Of a stretch of DNA of 36,887 nucleotides, positions 1 to 9,132 are shown in pieces (position 1 is the first letter of the stretch; every line of letters begins with the position of its first letter). The stretch is from Dehalococcoidales bacterium. Lineage in GTDB: Bacteria; Chloroflexota; Dehalococcoidia; Dehalococcoidales; RBG-16-60-22. Made by a program: the position numbers and the translations under genes. Location of the stretch: the NCBI GenBank assembly GCA_002688435.1, contig NZCW01000035.1, positions 1 to 36,887 of the forward strand, in the 5' to 3' direction. Under the pieces are notes generated by a model, which saw only the letters and a list, made by a program, of their open reading frames with translations, ran no database searches and was not told the origin of the DNA.

Positions 1-66
1 CTCTCGTTTATTGCCCATGTATTTTTTCCACACCGCCTCTTTGACAGCCTTAGGAATTCTAGCCAT
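1..66 (-). CDS. N-terminus of a possible HNH-type endonuclease/unknown protein (partial, runs off the window)
   Basis: Minus-strand ATG at 66 gives MARIPKAVKEAVWKKYMGNKRE, open to the window edge, with GGGAGG just upstream; the start resembles the 'K-VWxKYxGxxxEGKC' N-terminus of HNH proteins. Confidence 0.45.
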   Translation of the reverse strand, partial: MARIPKAVKEAVWKKYMGNKRE

Positions 67-302
67 TTTACCCTCCCTAAAGGTATTTTCATATCAGATG
101 GTTGTACCATATTCCTATACTATAGTGTCAATCACAACAGAGGAGAACCTTGGAACCCCCACACTTGACAAATATACTTCTTTAGTGGTAGACTACCTCC
201 CGGTGGTTTCAGGTAAGGTTATCATTTACCCAGGTAAATCAAGTTTACTCAGGTTCCGGATGACCAACTCAAACCAACTATTAGAAGAGAGGAGGTCACC
301 CG

Positions 303-617
303 ATGAGCCTTGAAGAAAAGACTCTCCAGTGTGCCGATTGCGGGGCCGAATTCGCCTTTACCGTTGAGGAACAGGAATTTTTCCAGTCCAAAGGCTACAC
401 CAACGAGCCCAAGCGTTGTCCTCCCTGCCGTCAGACCAGGAAAGCGGAACGCTACGGTGGTGGTGGTGGTGGTGGTGGCTACGGCTACCGACCCCAGCGC
501 CAGATGTTCCCCGTGGTATGTGACCAATGTGGCAAGGAAACGGAAGTACCCTTTGAACCGCGCCAAGGTAGACCGGTCTACTGCAGTGACTGCTACAACC
601 AAGTAAAACCCAGGTAG
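303..617 (+). CDS. Double zinc-ribbon protein with poly-Gly linker
   Basis: CxxC pairs CADC, CPPC, CDQC, CSDC; YGGGGGGGGYGYRPQRQMF linker; upstream GAGGAGG RBS. Confidence 0.85.
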   Translation: MSLEEKTLQCADCGAEFAFTVEEQEFFQSKGYTNEPKRCPPCRQTRKAERYGGGGGGGGYGYRPQRQMFPVVCDQCGKETEVPFEPRQGRPVYCSDCYNQVKPR

Positions 618-642
618 AAAGTCGTTTTAGACTGAGTGACCG

Positions 643-670
643 ACATGGGCCGGGAATTCCCGGCCCATGT
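643..670 (+). terminator. Rho-independent terminator, 28-bp perfect palindrome
   Basis: ACATGGGCCGGGAATTCCCGGCCCATGT followed by TTATTTT, between the zinc-ribbon gene (+) and recG (-). Confidence 0.85.
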
Positions 671-682
671 TTATTTTAGCAC

Positions 683-3139
683 CTAGCTCCACTCGCCAGC
701 CTCCGGCCAGACCCGCGCCAGCTCCTTCGCCAGAGGACGGTGTCGAGGCAGACCCAGAGTCGGGTCTTCCTGAAAGAGCTTTATTGCCTCATTGCGGGCC
801 AGCTCCAGTAGCGCCACATCGGAAAGCCGGGCCATACGGAGGTCGGGCAGACCGCTCTGCCGCGTACCGAAAAACTCTCCCGGACCCCGCAGTTTTAAGT
901 CCTCTTCTGCCAGGTCAAACCCGTCCTGGATTTTTTCTATTATGTCAAGTCTCGCCCGGCCCACCTCGGAAGGGTTCTCGGCCAGCAGCATACAGTAGCT
1001 CTGCTCTGCCCCCCGCCCTACCCTACCCCGGAACTGGTGCAGCTGCGAGAGGCCAAAGCGGTCCGCACTTTCCACCAGCATTACCGTGGCGTTCGGCACA
1101 TCAATGCCCACCTCCACCACCGACGTGGAGACCAGGATGTCCAAATCGCCGGAGCGCAAACGGTGCATCACCTCGTCTTTTTCTCCGGCGGAAAGGCGCC
1201 CGTGCAGCAAGCCTATTCTCATATCCGGGAAGACTTCCCGGGACAGGCGCTGGTACTCCACCACCGCCGCCTGGGCTACGATAGCCTCGGACTCTTCAAT
1301 CAGTGGGCAGACAATGAAGGCCTGGCGGCCGCTGCTTATCTGGCCCCGCAAAAAAGCGTAACCTTTGTCCCGCTGCCACGGTTTGAGCCACTTGGTCTTT
1401 ACCGTCTGCCTCCCCGGGGGAAGCTCGTCAATGACCGACAGGTCAAGGTCACCGTATAAGGTCAGCGCCAGGGTGCGAGGGATAGGCGTGGCCGTCATCA
1501 CCAGCATGTGAGGTCGGAAGCCCTTCTGCCACAGCGCCGACCGCTGGCTGACCCCGAAACGGTGCTGTTCATCCACCACCGCCAGTCCCAATCTGGGGAA
1601 TTTGATTCCTTTCTGAATCAAGGTATGCGTGCCGATAATTATATCCACGCCACCCTTCAAGACGCGCTGCTGTAGCTCTTGTTTCCTCGCCTGGTTGATA
1701 TCCCCCACCAGCAGAGCCACCGTCAGCGGGCGGGATAGCAGCCCGGCGTAACTCCGCAGGTAGGTCTCTTTCTCTTCCGCCTGTCCGGTACGGGATAGAA
1801 GGGCGTCAATGGTATTAAAATGCTGCTCCGCCAGAATCTCGGTGGGCGCCATAAATGCCCCTTGGCAATCGTTAGCCACCGCGGTCAGCAGGGCGGCGGC
1901 GGCCACCACCGTCTTACCACTGCCCACCTCCCCCTGCAGCAACCGGCACATCGGCTGCGGTCTCTGCAAATCGACCAGTATCTCTTGGAGTACTTTCTGC
2001 TGGGCGGCCGTCAGCACGAAGGGTAAAGACCGGACAAAAGCTTCCCGTGGTGACCCATCGATGTTAAAGGCGCTGCCCGGCTGGCTTGCCTGCCAGTCAT
2101 GCTTCTTACTCATTACGCCCAGCTGGAGTAGAAAAAGCTCGTCAAAAGCCAGCCTGACCCTAGCCTGGTCTTTCCAGGACACGTTTTCCGGATAATGGGC
2201 CTGGCTTATCGCCGGCGATAGCTCCAGCAGGTCACAGCGCTGCCGCAGCTCCGGCGGCAGGAAGTCTGCCCGCTGCCACGCCCACTGGTCAACTACCTCT
2301 TTCATCAGTTTTCTTACCTGCCGGGGACGCAGGCCCTGGGTCAGCGGGTAGACCGGCACCAGACGTCCGGTGTGGATTAAGTCTTTGGCCTCCACCATCT
2401 CCCATTCCGGCGACTCAAAGACAGGCCGCCCCTTATACAGGCTAACCCGCCCGCTGAGCACTACCCGAGCGTTGGTCGGCAGCTTCTTCGTCAGGTAGGG
2501 TTGATTGAACCACACCACCCGGATATTACCGGTCTCGTCACCCACGATGGCTTCCGTACCCCGCCGTCCCCCCAGTATGGCTACTTTAGCCTGCCACACG
2601 TTGGCCATAACCGTCTGTTCCTCACCTTCGCCAAGCTGCGAGATGAATTTCACCTGGCTGTAGTCCAGATGTCGGTGGGGGAAGAAATAGAGCAGGTCAC
2701 GGACCGTCTTGACTCCCAGCTTACCGAATTTAGTCATCAGGCTGGAGTTAATACCCCTGATGATTTCAATCGGCGAATCAAGACCAGGACTATCTGCCAG
2801 CGCCGGCGGTCGGCCCGCTACCGGTTTCCTGACTCCGGACAAAGCGGCTAATGTTTTTACCAGCGGTTTGACGACCTCCCCTTCCTCACCTTCCATCCCA
2901 GCCAGCCGGTCCAAGACGTCATCCACCCACTCTTTACGCTGCGGATTAGTCAAAGAGGCATAGCCGGAGCCAGTCAATAGTTTAGCAAAAAGTTTCCGCA
3001 GGCGAGGGTCAGTTATCGCCTCTTCCGCCTGTCCCGCCCATTTACCGAGGAACTTGTCCAGACCACCAAATACCGCCGCATCGACGTAGCCCTTTTCCTG
3101 CTCAAGTTCAAGTATCTTCCGCAGAGGCTCGGCATTCAT
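683..3139 (-). CDS. recG: ATP-dependent DNA helicase RecG
   Basis: 818 aa; GEVGSGKT Walker A, DEQHRFGV, MTATPIPRTL, QLHQFRGRVGRG motifs. Confidence 0.97.
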   Translation of the reverse strand: MNAEPLRKILELEQEKGYVDAAVFGGLDKFLGKWAGQAEEAITDPRLRKLFAKLLTGSGYASLTNPQRKEWVDDVLDRLAGMEGEEGEVVKPLVKTLAALSGVRKPVAGRPPALADSPGLDSPIEIIRGINSSLMTKFGKLGVKTVRDLLYFFPHRHLDYSQVKFISQLGEGEEQTVMANVWQAKVAILGGRRGTEAIVGDETGNIRVVWFNQPYLTKKLPTNARVVLSGRVSLYKGRPVFESPEWEMVEAKDLIHTGRLVPVYPLTQGLRPRQVRKLMKEVVDQWAWQRADFLPPELRQRCDLLELSPAISQAHYPENVSWKDQARVRLAFDELFLLQLGVMSKKHDWQASQPGSAFNIDGSPREAFVRSLPFVLTAAQQKVLQEILVDLQRPQPMCRLLQGEVGSGKTVVAAAALLTAVANDCQGAFMAPTEILAEQHFNTIDALLSRTGQAEEKETYLRSYAGLLSRPLTVALLVGDINQARKQELQQRVLKGGVDIIIGTHTLIQKGIKFPRLGLAVVDEQHRFGVSQRSALWQKGFRPHMLVMTATPIPRTLALTLYGDLDLSVIDELPPGRQTVKTKWLKPWQRDKGYAFLRGQISSGRQAFIVCPLIEESEAIVAQAAVVEYQRLSREVFPDMRIGLLHGRLSAGEKDEVMHRLRSGDLDILVSTSVVEVGIDVPNATVMLVESADRFGLSQLHQFRGRVGRGAEQSYCMLLAENPSEVGRARLDIIEKIQDGFDLAEEDLKLRGPGEFFGTRQSGLPDLRMARLSDVALLELARNEAIKLFQEDPTLGLPRHRPLAKELARVWPEAGEWS

Positions 3140-3151
3140 TTTTGACTGGCG

Positions 3152-3997
3152 TCACGCCTTTTCCGCTTCGAGGACAGTGATCGCTAGAGCGCCCGGGCCG
3201 GCATGGGCACCCACCACCGGGCTGATGGTCGACTGGTAGATACGTTCCCGAGGAAAAAACGAGCCGAGGCGCTCAATCAGCGCCTCGGCATCATCCGGGG
3301 TAGTGCAATGCTCCACCGCCAGCGCTTCAATATCGGGATAGTTGGCCACTGAGTTATATAGATAGTCGATTCCGGCGGCTCTAGACCGCAACCTAGTCAC
3401 CGGCGACATCACCCCATCCTTTATGGTGAGTATCGGCTTGAACGATAACACCGAGCCAACAAAGCCCTGTGCCTTACCGATACGCCCACCCTTAGCCAGA
3501 TACTTCAGCGTATCAAAATAGGCGATAAGATGTGACCGGCCCATCGCCCGCTGCACGAAATCAACCAGTTCACCCAAGCTCGCCCCTTTCCGAGCTGCCT
3601 CCACTGTGCTGATAACTATCAGTCCCAAGCCCATACCTGCCGTCTGAGAGTCCACGATTTCTATCCGGCATTTCCCTTCCAGTAGGTTCTTAGCTTGCAG
3701 CGCCGACTGATAGGTGCCGCTCAGCTGACTAGACAGGGTAATCACCAGAATCTCATCCGTCTCCTTAGCCAGTTCCTGGTAAATTGCCAGAAAATCGTGG
3801 GGTGTCGGCTGTGTCGTCGATGGAAAGACGGTGTCCGTTACCAGCCGGCGGTAAAACTCATCAGTGGTCATTTCAATCCGGTCCCGATAGACCTCCTCAC
3901 CGAACCGCACGTACAGTGGCACTACGTTTATCCTCAGCTTCTTCACCAAGTCGCCGGTAATATCTGACAGGCTATCCGTGATAATTTTAACCGCCAT
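3152..3997 (-). CDS. DegV family fatty-acid-binding protein (FakB-like)
   Basis: 281 aa; ITDSLSDI N-terminus, TTQPTPHDF, SQLSGTYQSA, KYLAKGGRIGKA motifs of the DegV family. Confidence 0.93.
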   Translation of the reverse strand: MAVKIITDSLSDITGDLVKKLRINVVPLYVRFGEEVYRDRIEMTTDEFYRRLVTDTVFPSTTQPTPHDFLAIYQELAKETDEILVITLSSQLSGTYQSALQAKNLLEGKCRIEIVDSQTAGMGLGLIVISTVEAARKGASLGELVDFVQRAMGRSHLIAYFDTLKYLAKGGRIGKAQGFVGSVLSFKPILTIKDGVMSPVTRLRSRAAGIDYLYNSVANYPDIEALAVEHCTTPDDAEALIERLGSFFPRERIYQSTISPVVGAHAGPGALAITVLEAEKA

Positions 3998-4011
3998 AGT
4001 AAGCCCCCTTT

Positions 4012-5643
4012 CTATTCCACGGAAACGATGTAATCATAGTGAGGCTGGCCACCTTGAATTACTTCAATCTGCAACTGCGGGTACTTCTCTCGGAGACCGC
4101 TACCCATCTGCTCCACCTCGTCCGCTTCGATGTCAGCCCCGCCGTAAATGGTAACCACCTCGGCTTTTCCCAGGTCCAACCGAACCAACACCTGGTCTAG
4201 AACATCGTCGGTACTGTCCGCTACCGCTACCAGATCACCATCTAAAAAGCCGATGGGCTGTTTTTTCTTAATCTCCAGCCCGCCCAGCTGGGTGGCGCGC
4301 GCCGCCCGGGTAATTTCAATAGACTTTACCACGGACGCCGCTTTCTGCATCAGCTGCGTATTCGTTTCCAGATTCACCTCATAGTCAAAGGCCAGAAGCG
4401 CCGCTACTCCCTGAGGAATCGTTATCGTCGGCACCACGGCAATGGTTTTTTCGGTCAAAGACTGGACCTGGTTGGCCGTCGCCATGATATTTTTATTGTT
4501 GGGTAACATAATAATCTTATCCGAGACCACCCGCTCCACAGCCTGGAGCAGGTCCTTAGTGCTCGGGTTCATCGTCTGCCCGCCAGGAACCACGGCGGAG
4601 GCTCCCAAGCTGGTAAAGACCTCGGTCAGCCCCTCACCGACCACTACCGCGATAATACCGATATTCACGGCCGGGGTTTTCTCTTTCTGCATCTCCAGAT
4701 AGTCCTGGTGTTGCTCGTCCATATTCCGAATTGACACCTGGTGCATGGTACCCCGGTCAGCGGCGTAAGTCAGCACCTCACCTGGGTCCAGGGTATGAAC
4801 ATGAATCCTGACGGCAGCCTCGTCACCAACGACAATCAGGGACTCGCCCTTCTTTTCCAGTTTCTTTTTTATCCTGTCCGTATCAATCTTCTCTCCCTTG
4901 AGCAGAAATTCGGTACAGTACCCGTAAGGATCCTCGTCCGCCGCAATCATTTCCGGCAGCTTGGTGGCATGCACATTACCAACGATTATCTGTGGTTTGC
5001 GGAAGCGCATCTGCTCCACTTCACCTCGGAGATAACGGAGAGCGCCCTCCAGAATGGTATACAGGCCCTGCCCTCCAGCGTCCACCACCCCAGCTTCCCG
5101 CAGCACCTGGAGCAGGTTAGGCGTATTGCCCACCGACTCGCCGGCGGCATCAACCGCCGCCTCCATCAGCAGAACCAGGTCATCACCACCACCGGAAACT
5201 TGCGCCTGGACCGCCGCCGCCACGTCTTTGATGACGGTGAGTATCGTCCCTTCCACAGGGTTACTCAGCCCGCTATAGGCGGTAGCCGCTGACTGCTGCA
5301 GAGCGCTGGCCAGCTCAACGGCGGTAAACGTTTCCTTTTCCGTCAGGCCCTGTGCCAGTCCACGCAGAATCTGCGATAAAATAACGCCGCTGTTCCCCCG
5401 CGCCCCCAGCAATGCCCCTTTGGCCATCGCCTGGGCAACCGCTGCCGCGCTGTGATCCGGCGCCCGATAGGCCTCTTCTACCAGAGAACGCATGGTCAGC
5501 AGCATATTGGTCCCGGTATCGCCATCAGGCACCGGGAAAACATTAAGCGCGTCAATCTCAGAAGAGCTTTTCTCCAGCCAGCCAGCGGCCGCAACGAACA
5601 TTTCTCTCAAATCCTGCCCGCCGAGGCTATTAACCTGCTTCAT
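4012..5643 (-). CDS. DAK2/DhaL domain protein, YloV/FakA-like fatty acid kinase
   Basis: 543 aa; NVFPVPDGDTGTNM, GARGNSGVILSQ, VVDAGGQG motifs. Confidence 0.92.
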   Translation of the reverse strand: MKQVNSLGGQDLREMFVAAAGWLEKSSSEIDALNVFPVPDGDTGTNMLLTMRSLVEEAYRAPDHSAAAVAQAMAKGALLGARGNSGVILSQILRGLAQGLTEKETFTAVELASALQQSAATAYSGLSNPVEGTILTVIKDVAAAVQAQVSGGGDDLVLLMEAAVDAAGESVGNTPNLLQVLREAGVVDAGGQGLYTILEGALRYLRGEVEQMRFRKPQIIVGNVHATKLPEMIAADEDPYGYCTEFLLKGEKIDTDRIKKKLEKKGESLIVVGDEAAVRIHVHTLDPGEVLTYAADRGTMHQVSIRNMDEQHQDYLEMQKEKTPAVNIGIIAVVVGEGLTEVFTSLGASAVVPGGQTMNPSTKDLLQAVERVVSDKIIMLPNNKNIMATANQVQSLTEKTIAVVPTITIPQGVAALLAFDYEVNLETNTQLMQKAASVVKSIEITRAARATQLGGLEIKKKQPIGFLDGDLVAVADSTDDVLDQVLVRLDLGKAEVVTIYGGADIEADEVEQMGSGLREKYPQLQIEVIQGGQPHYDYIVSVE

Positions 5644-5742
5644 TTCATACCGCCCTTGCCAAGCCCGACCTGACTATGTTAGTATCTGATTGGTTTATAC
5701 ATATTACACTAATTCTATTTCAGAGTCAAAGGAGAATCCAGA

Positions 5743-5931
5743 TTGAAGTGTGATTTATGCGGAAAGTCACCGCAGTTCGGTCATAATGTCAGCCACTCCA
5801 AGCGCCACACTAACCGTCGCTGGCTGCCCAATATTCACCCAGCTACGGTCAACCTGAATGGTCAGATGAAACGGCTCAACCTGTGCACCCGGTGCCTACG
5901 GACCCAGCATAAGGTAGCCAAAACGACCTAG
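5743..5931 (+). CDS. rpmB: 50S ribosomal protein L28 (TTG start)
   Basis: MKCDLCGKSPQFGHNVSHSKRHTNRRWLPNI; GGAG upstream. Confidence 0.95.
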   Translation: MKCDLCGKSPQFGHNVSHSKRHTNRRWLPNIHPATVNLNGQMKRLNLCTRCLRTQHKVAKTT

Positions 5932-5996
5932 TCTCTCCGGTAACCTACCCCCCTTTTGTCCCCTCCCCGGTTATCTGAAACCTCGCATTTCAGTGA

Positions 5997-6911
5997 TTAT
6001 GGCTTGAAGTCAAAATTATGCGTCAAGAAACCTCTTATTTCAGAATAGACCACCGGATATTGCCAGCGGTAGTCGTGCCCCGGTGCCCGGAGAACTGCCA
6101 GTATCTTACCCGGCACTTCCTCTTCCGAGGGATACTGACCAACCAAAGCTTTCAGGCTAGTCCAGAGTATCGTCGAAACATCTCCCCGGCTGAAGGAATC
6201 AGGCGTTACGCCATTACCGTTCAGTAATAGTGTCCTGTCCAGCGTAGCACTGCGGTACCAGAAAGGAGAGCCGGTTTGAACGCTGTAGACCTGCGGGTTA
6301 TCCTGCAAAATATTCATAGCGGTATCGGCAATAACCGTGCCGTTACTTTCCCCGGTGATAATAACCTTAAGGTCAGGAATGTGGCTGGTGAGAAACTCTA
6401 CCCGGTAGGCCAGGTTTTCCGCCTTGGACGGATAGACCACCAGCAGCTCCACGAACTCATCAACCATCCCGTGGAGGTTGCTTTCCGTTCGCTGGTAGTC
6501 CAGCATCAGCGAGGTATAGCCCATACTGGCTAACTCATATTCAATGCCATCAAAAATGGTACACCAGCCCGGAGAGGTGTCCAAGAATTTCCACCCCCAA
6601 CCGCCCGGATTAAAGATGACCACGAAATCCTGATCCCTGGCCTCGGCATACATGGCCATTAGCTGATTAGCAAAGTCCTGGGAATTTGCCCGGTAGTCTC
6701 CGAATAATTCCATCGCCAGTTCAACGGCATCCTCGGCGACTATTTCCGGCACCACAGCCAAGTCAGGTGCGTATAACGGTCTCCCGCCCGTCTCAACATC
6801 GCGGGTCACTCCTACCGCCGTATGGTAAAAAGCAACCAACACCGCACCGAGGAACAGTACCACAGCTAACACCACCAGTATCCCCAGTCTACGCAGATTA
6901 TTCGTCATCAT
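5997..6911 (-). CDS. Membrane-anchored alpha/beta-hydrolase-like protein of unknown function
   Basis: 304 aa; N-terminal TM helix; GESNG nucleophile-elbow-like motif in VIITGESNGTVIAD. Confidence 0.7.
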   Translation of the reverse strand: MMTNNLRRLGILVVLAVVLFLGAVLVAFYHTAVGVTRDVETGGRPLYAPDLAVVPEIVAEDAVELAMELFGDYRANSQDFANQLMAMYAEARDQDFVVIFNPGGWGWKFLDTSPGWCTIFDGIEYELASMGYTSLMLDYQRTESNLHGMVDEFVELLVVYPSKAENLAYRVEFLTSHIPDLKVIITGESNGTVIADTAMNILQDNPQVYSVQTGSPFWYRSATLDRTLLLNGNGVTPDSFSRGDVSTILWTSLKALVGQYPSEEEVPGKILAVLRAPGHDYRWQYPVVYSEIRGFLTHNFDFKP

Positions 6912-6952
6912 CTATGTTATCTCACAAATCTGCCTTTAATGTAATACCCCGA

Positions 6953-8143
6953 TCAAGCAATACTGGAGAGTGCTTTGTCCAGGATACCCAAGGCCTCATC
7001 AACCTCATCGTTACCAATAGTCAGGGGAGGCATCAGGCGCAGGGCATTGGGTTTCACCCGGTTGACCAGCAGACCTCTTTCCAGACAGGCAGCCAACAGT
7101 GACGCTCCAATATCTTGGTTAAATTCTATGGCTACCAACAGCCCACGCCCGCGCACGTCGATAACGACCTCATATTTTTGCTTCAGTTTCTCCAGCCCGT
7201 CCAGAAGGTACTGCCCCACTTTCCCAGCATTGCTGACCAAGTTATGGTCAAGGACGTATTTCAACGTGGCGTAAGCGGCGGCGCAGGCCAGCGGATTACC
7301 TCCATAGGTAGAGCCGTGTTCTCCGGGAACAAAGACGCAGACTTTATCCTTGGCCATAAGCGCCCCGATGGGCACACCGCCACCTAATCCCTTAGCCAGA
7401 GTCATAATATCTGGCACAATACCGTATTGCTCATAGGCGAAAAGCGTCCCCAACCGTCCCATGCCGGTCTGAATCTCATCCAGAATAAGCAGTATGCCTT
7501 TCCGATCACACCAGTCCCTCACTTTTTTCAGATAATCATCGCCAGGCAGGTTGACGCCCCCCTCCCCTTGCACCGGCTCCAGCATCACCGCGCAGGTACG
7601 GGCACTGGTTACCGCCTGTATCGCCTCAGGATCATCATACGCCACGTTAACGAAGCCGGTGGGCAGGGGCAGAAATGGCTTTTGATGGTTCACCTGTCCG
7701 GTGGCCGCCACCATCGCCAGGGTACGCCCGTGAAACGAGCCATAGGTACTGATCACCTCATAAGCTCCCGCCAAGTGGTACTGTCCGTACCGCCGGGCCA
7801 GCTTCACCGCACCTTCATTAGCTTCCGCGCCACTGTTACTGAAAAAGACCTTGTCCAGACAGCTGTTCTTGACCAACAGTTCAGCCAGTTGAATCTGAGG
7901 GATAGTGTAAAACTGGTTTGAAGTTTGAATCAAAGTACTCGCCTGCCCGGCCACCGCCCGGGCGATGGCCGGGTGAGCGTGTCCCAGGCTGTTTACCGCC
8001 CATCCGGCCACGAAGTCCAAGTACTGGCGGCCGCTATCGTCCCAGACCCGCGCTCCTTCTCCTCTGACCAGAACCAACGGTACGCGGTCCACCGTGTGCA
8101 TATAGTACTTGCTTTCCAGTTCCGGCCAGTTACTCATTCTCAC
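6953..8143 (-). CDS. argD: Acetylornithine aminotransferase (class III PLP aminotransferase)
   Basis: 396 aa; FSNSGAEANEGAVKLAR, LDEIQTGMGRLG, LAKGLGGGVPIGA; beside argB and argJ. Confidence 0.93.
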   Translation of the reverse strand: MRMSNWPELESKYYMHTVDRVPLVLVRGEGARVWDDSGRQYLDFVAGWAVNSLGHAHPAIARAVAGQASTLIQTSNQFYTIPQIQLAELLVKNSCLDKVFFSNSGAEANEGAVKLARRYGQYHLAGAYEVISTYGSFHGRTLAMVAATGQVNHQKPFLPLPTGFVNVAYDDPEAIQAVTSARTCAVMLEPVQGEGGVNLPGDDYLKKVRDWCDRKGILLILDEIQTGMGRLGTLFAYEQYGIVPDIMTLAKGLGGGVPIGALMAKDKVCVFVPGEHGSTYGGNPLACAAAYATLKYVLDHNLVSNAGKVGQYLLDGLEKLKQKYEVVIDVRGRGLLVAIEFNQDIGASLLAACLERGLLVNRVKPNALRLMPPLTIGNDEVDEALGILDKALSSIA

Positions 8144-8274
8144 TCACCTCTGTTGAGATTTTCCCTACCTCATTAACTTTTTTGTTTGGTGACCCTCCCC
8201 TTCTCCCTTTATCCAATATGCCATTGCGACCTCTTCCGTTGAAGAGCAAAGCAATCTTTTTCTACATAACACGT

Positions 8275-8320
8275 TTCCCTCTTTCGTAAAGAGGGAACCA
8301 GGAGGATTTCTAAACCTCAC
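8275..8320. repeat. Hairpin repeat copy: TTCCCTCTTTcgtAAAGAGGGAA plus aggaggatttctaaacctcac
   Basis: Perfect 10-bp stem with 3-nt loop; flank resembles the flanks of the copies at 29.2 and 32.4 kb. Confidence 0.6.
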
Positions 8321-9105
8321 TAATCTTTATATATCGTCGTACCGTCGCCGTACCCTCCTACTTCCCGGAGCAGGGCGTGCGGCTCCCGGCCGTCAACAAT
8401 ACGCGCCGTAGTCGTCGTCGCCAAGGTCCTCAGGCTAGCTTGGACCTTAGGAATCATCCCCTCGGAAACCACTCCAGAAGCCAACAAAGCCTCCGCTTCT
8501 TGGATTGACAGCCGGGACAACAGCTTTCCTGACTGGTCAGCAACGCCGGCCACATCGGTCAAAAAGATGAGGCTGGCCGCACCCATGGCCACCGCTATCT
8601 CGCCCGCCGCGCTGTCGGCATTAATGTTCAGTATCAGCGGCGCCCCAGCCGGTTTATCCACCGAATGAAGACCCATCGAAGAAATAACCGGGATATATCC
8701 CGCCGCCAGCAGGGTCCCCAGAATCGCCGTATCCACTTTCACCACTTCCCCCACGTAGCCCAGCGCTACATCCTCAATCCTGCTTTGCAGCAAGGCGCCG
8801 TCCACGCCGCTGAGGCCGATAACCCGCCCTCCTCGGTTATTGAGAGCGGCCACAATCTCTTTATTGGTCAGCCCGGCCAGCACCGCGGCCGCCACTTCCA
8901 ACGTCGCTTCATCGGTTACCCGTTTACCGTGGACGAACCGAGTAGAAATCCCCTGCCGGGCAAGCCACTCCGTCAGTTGCTGGCCACCACCGTGGACCAC
9001 CACCAACGACCGGCCCTGTTTCTGGAGACAGACTAGGTCTTCCATAGTGGTGTCACTGCCTCCCAGTGCCACCCCGCCTATCTTGACCACAATCATCTTA
9101 CTCAA
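8320..9105 (-). CDS. argB: Acetylglutamate kinase
   Basis: 261 aa; VVKIGG, VVHGGGQQL, NINADSAAGEIA, EGMIPKVQA motifs. Confidence 0.96.
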   Translation of the reverse strand: MSKMIVVKIGGVALGGSDTTMEDLVCLQKQGRSLVVVHGGGQQLTEWLARQGISTRFVHGKRVTDEATLEVAAAVLAGLTNKEIVAALNNRGGRVIGLSGVDGALLQSRIEDVALGYVGEVVKVDTAILGTLLAAGYIPVISSMGLHSVDKPAGAPLILNINADSAAGEIAVAMGAASLIFLTDVAGVADQSGKLLSRLSIQEAEALLASGVVSEGMIPKVQASLRTLATTTTARIVDGREPHALLREVGGYGDGTTIYKD

Positions 9106-9132
9106 TTCAATCCTCGCCGACCATAATACCCG

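Noticed and set aside
456-479. GGT repeats as a CRISPR or tandem-repeat array
   Set aside because: Simple trinucleotide run inside a coding frame; no spacers. No CRISPR-like repeat-spacer pattern was seen anywhere in the window.
667-1284. Long + strand ORF (205 aa) opposite recG
   Set aside because: Pro/Arg-rich antisense translation of the clearly coding recG; no family motifs.
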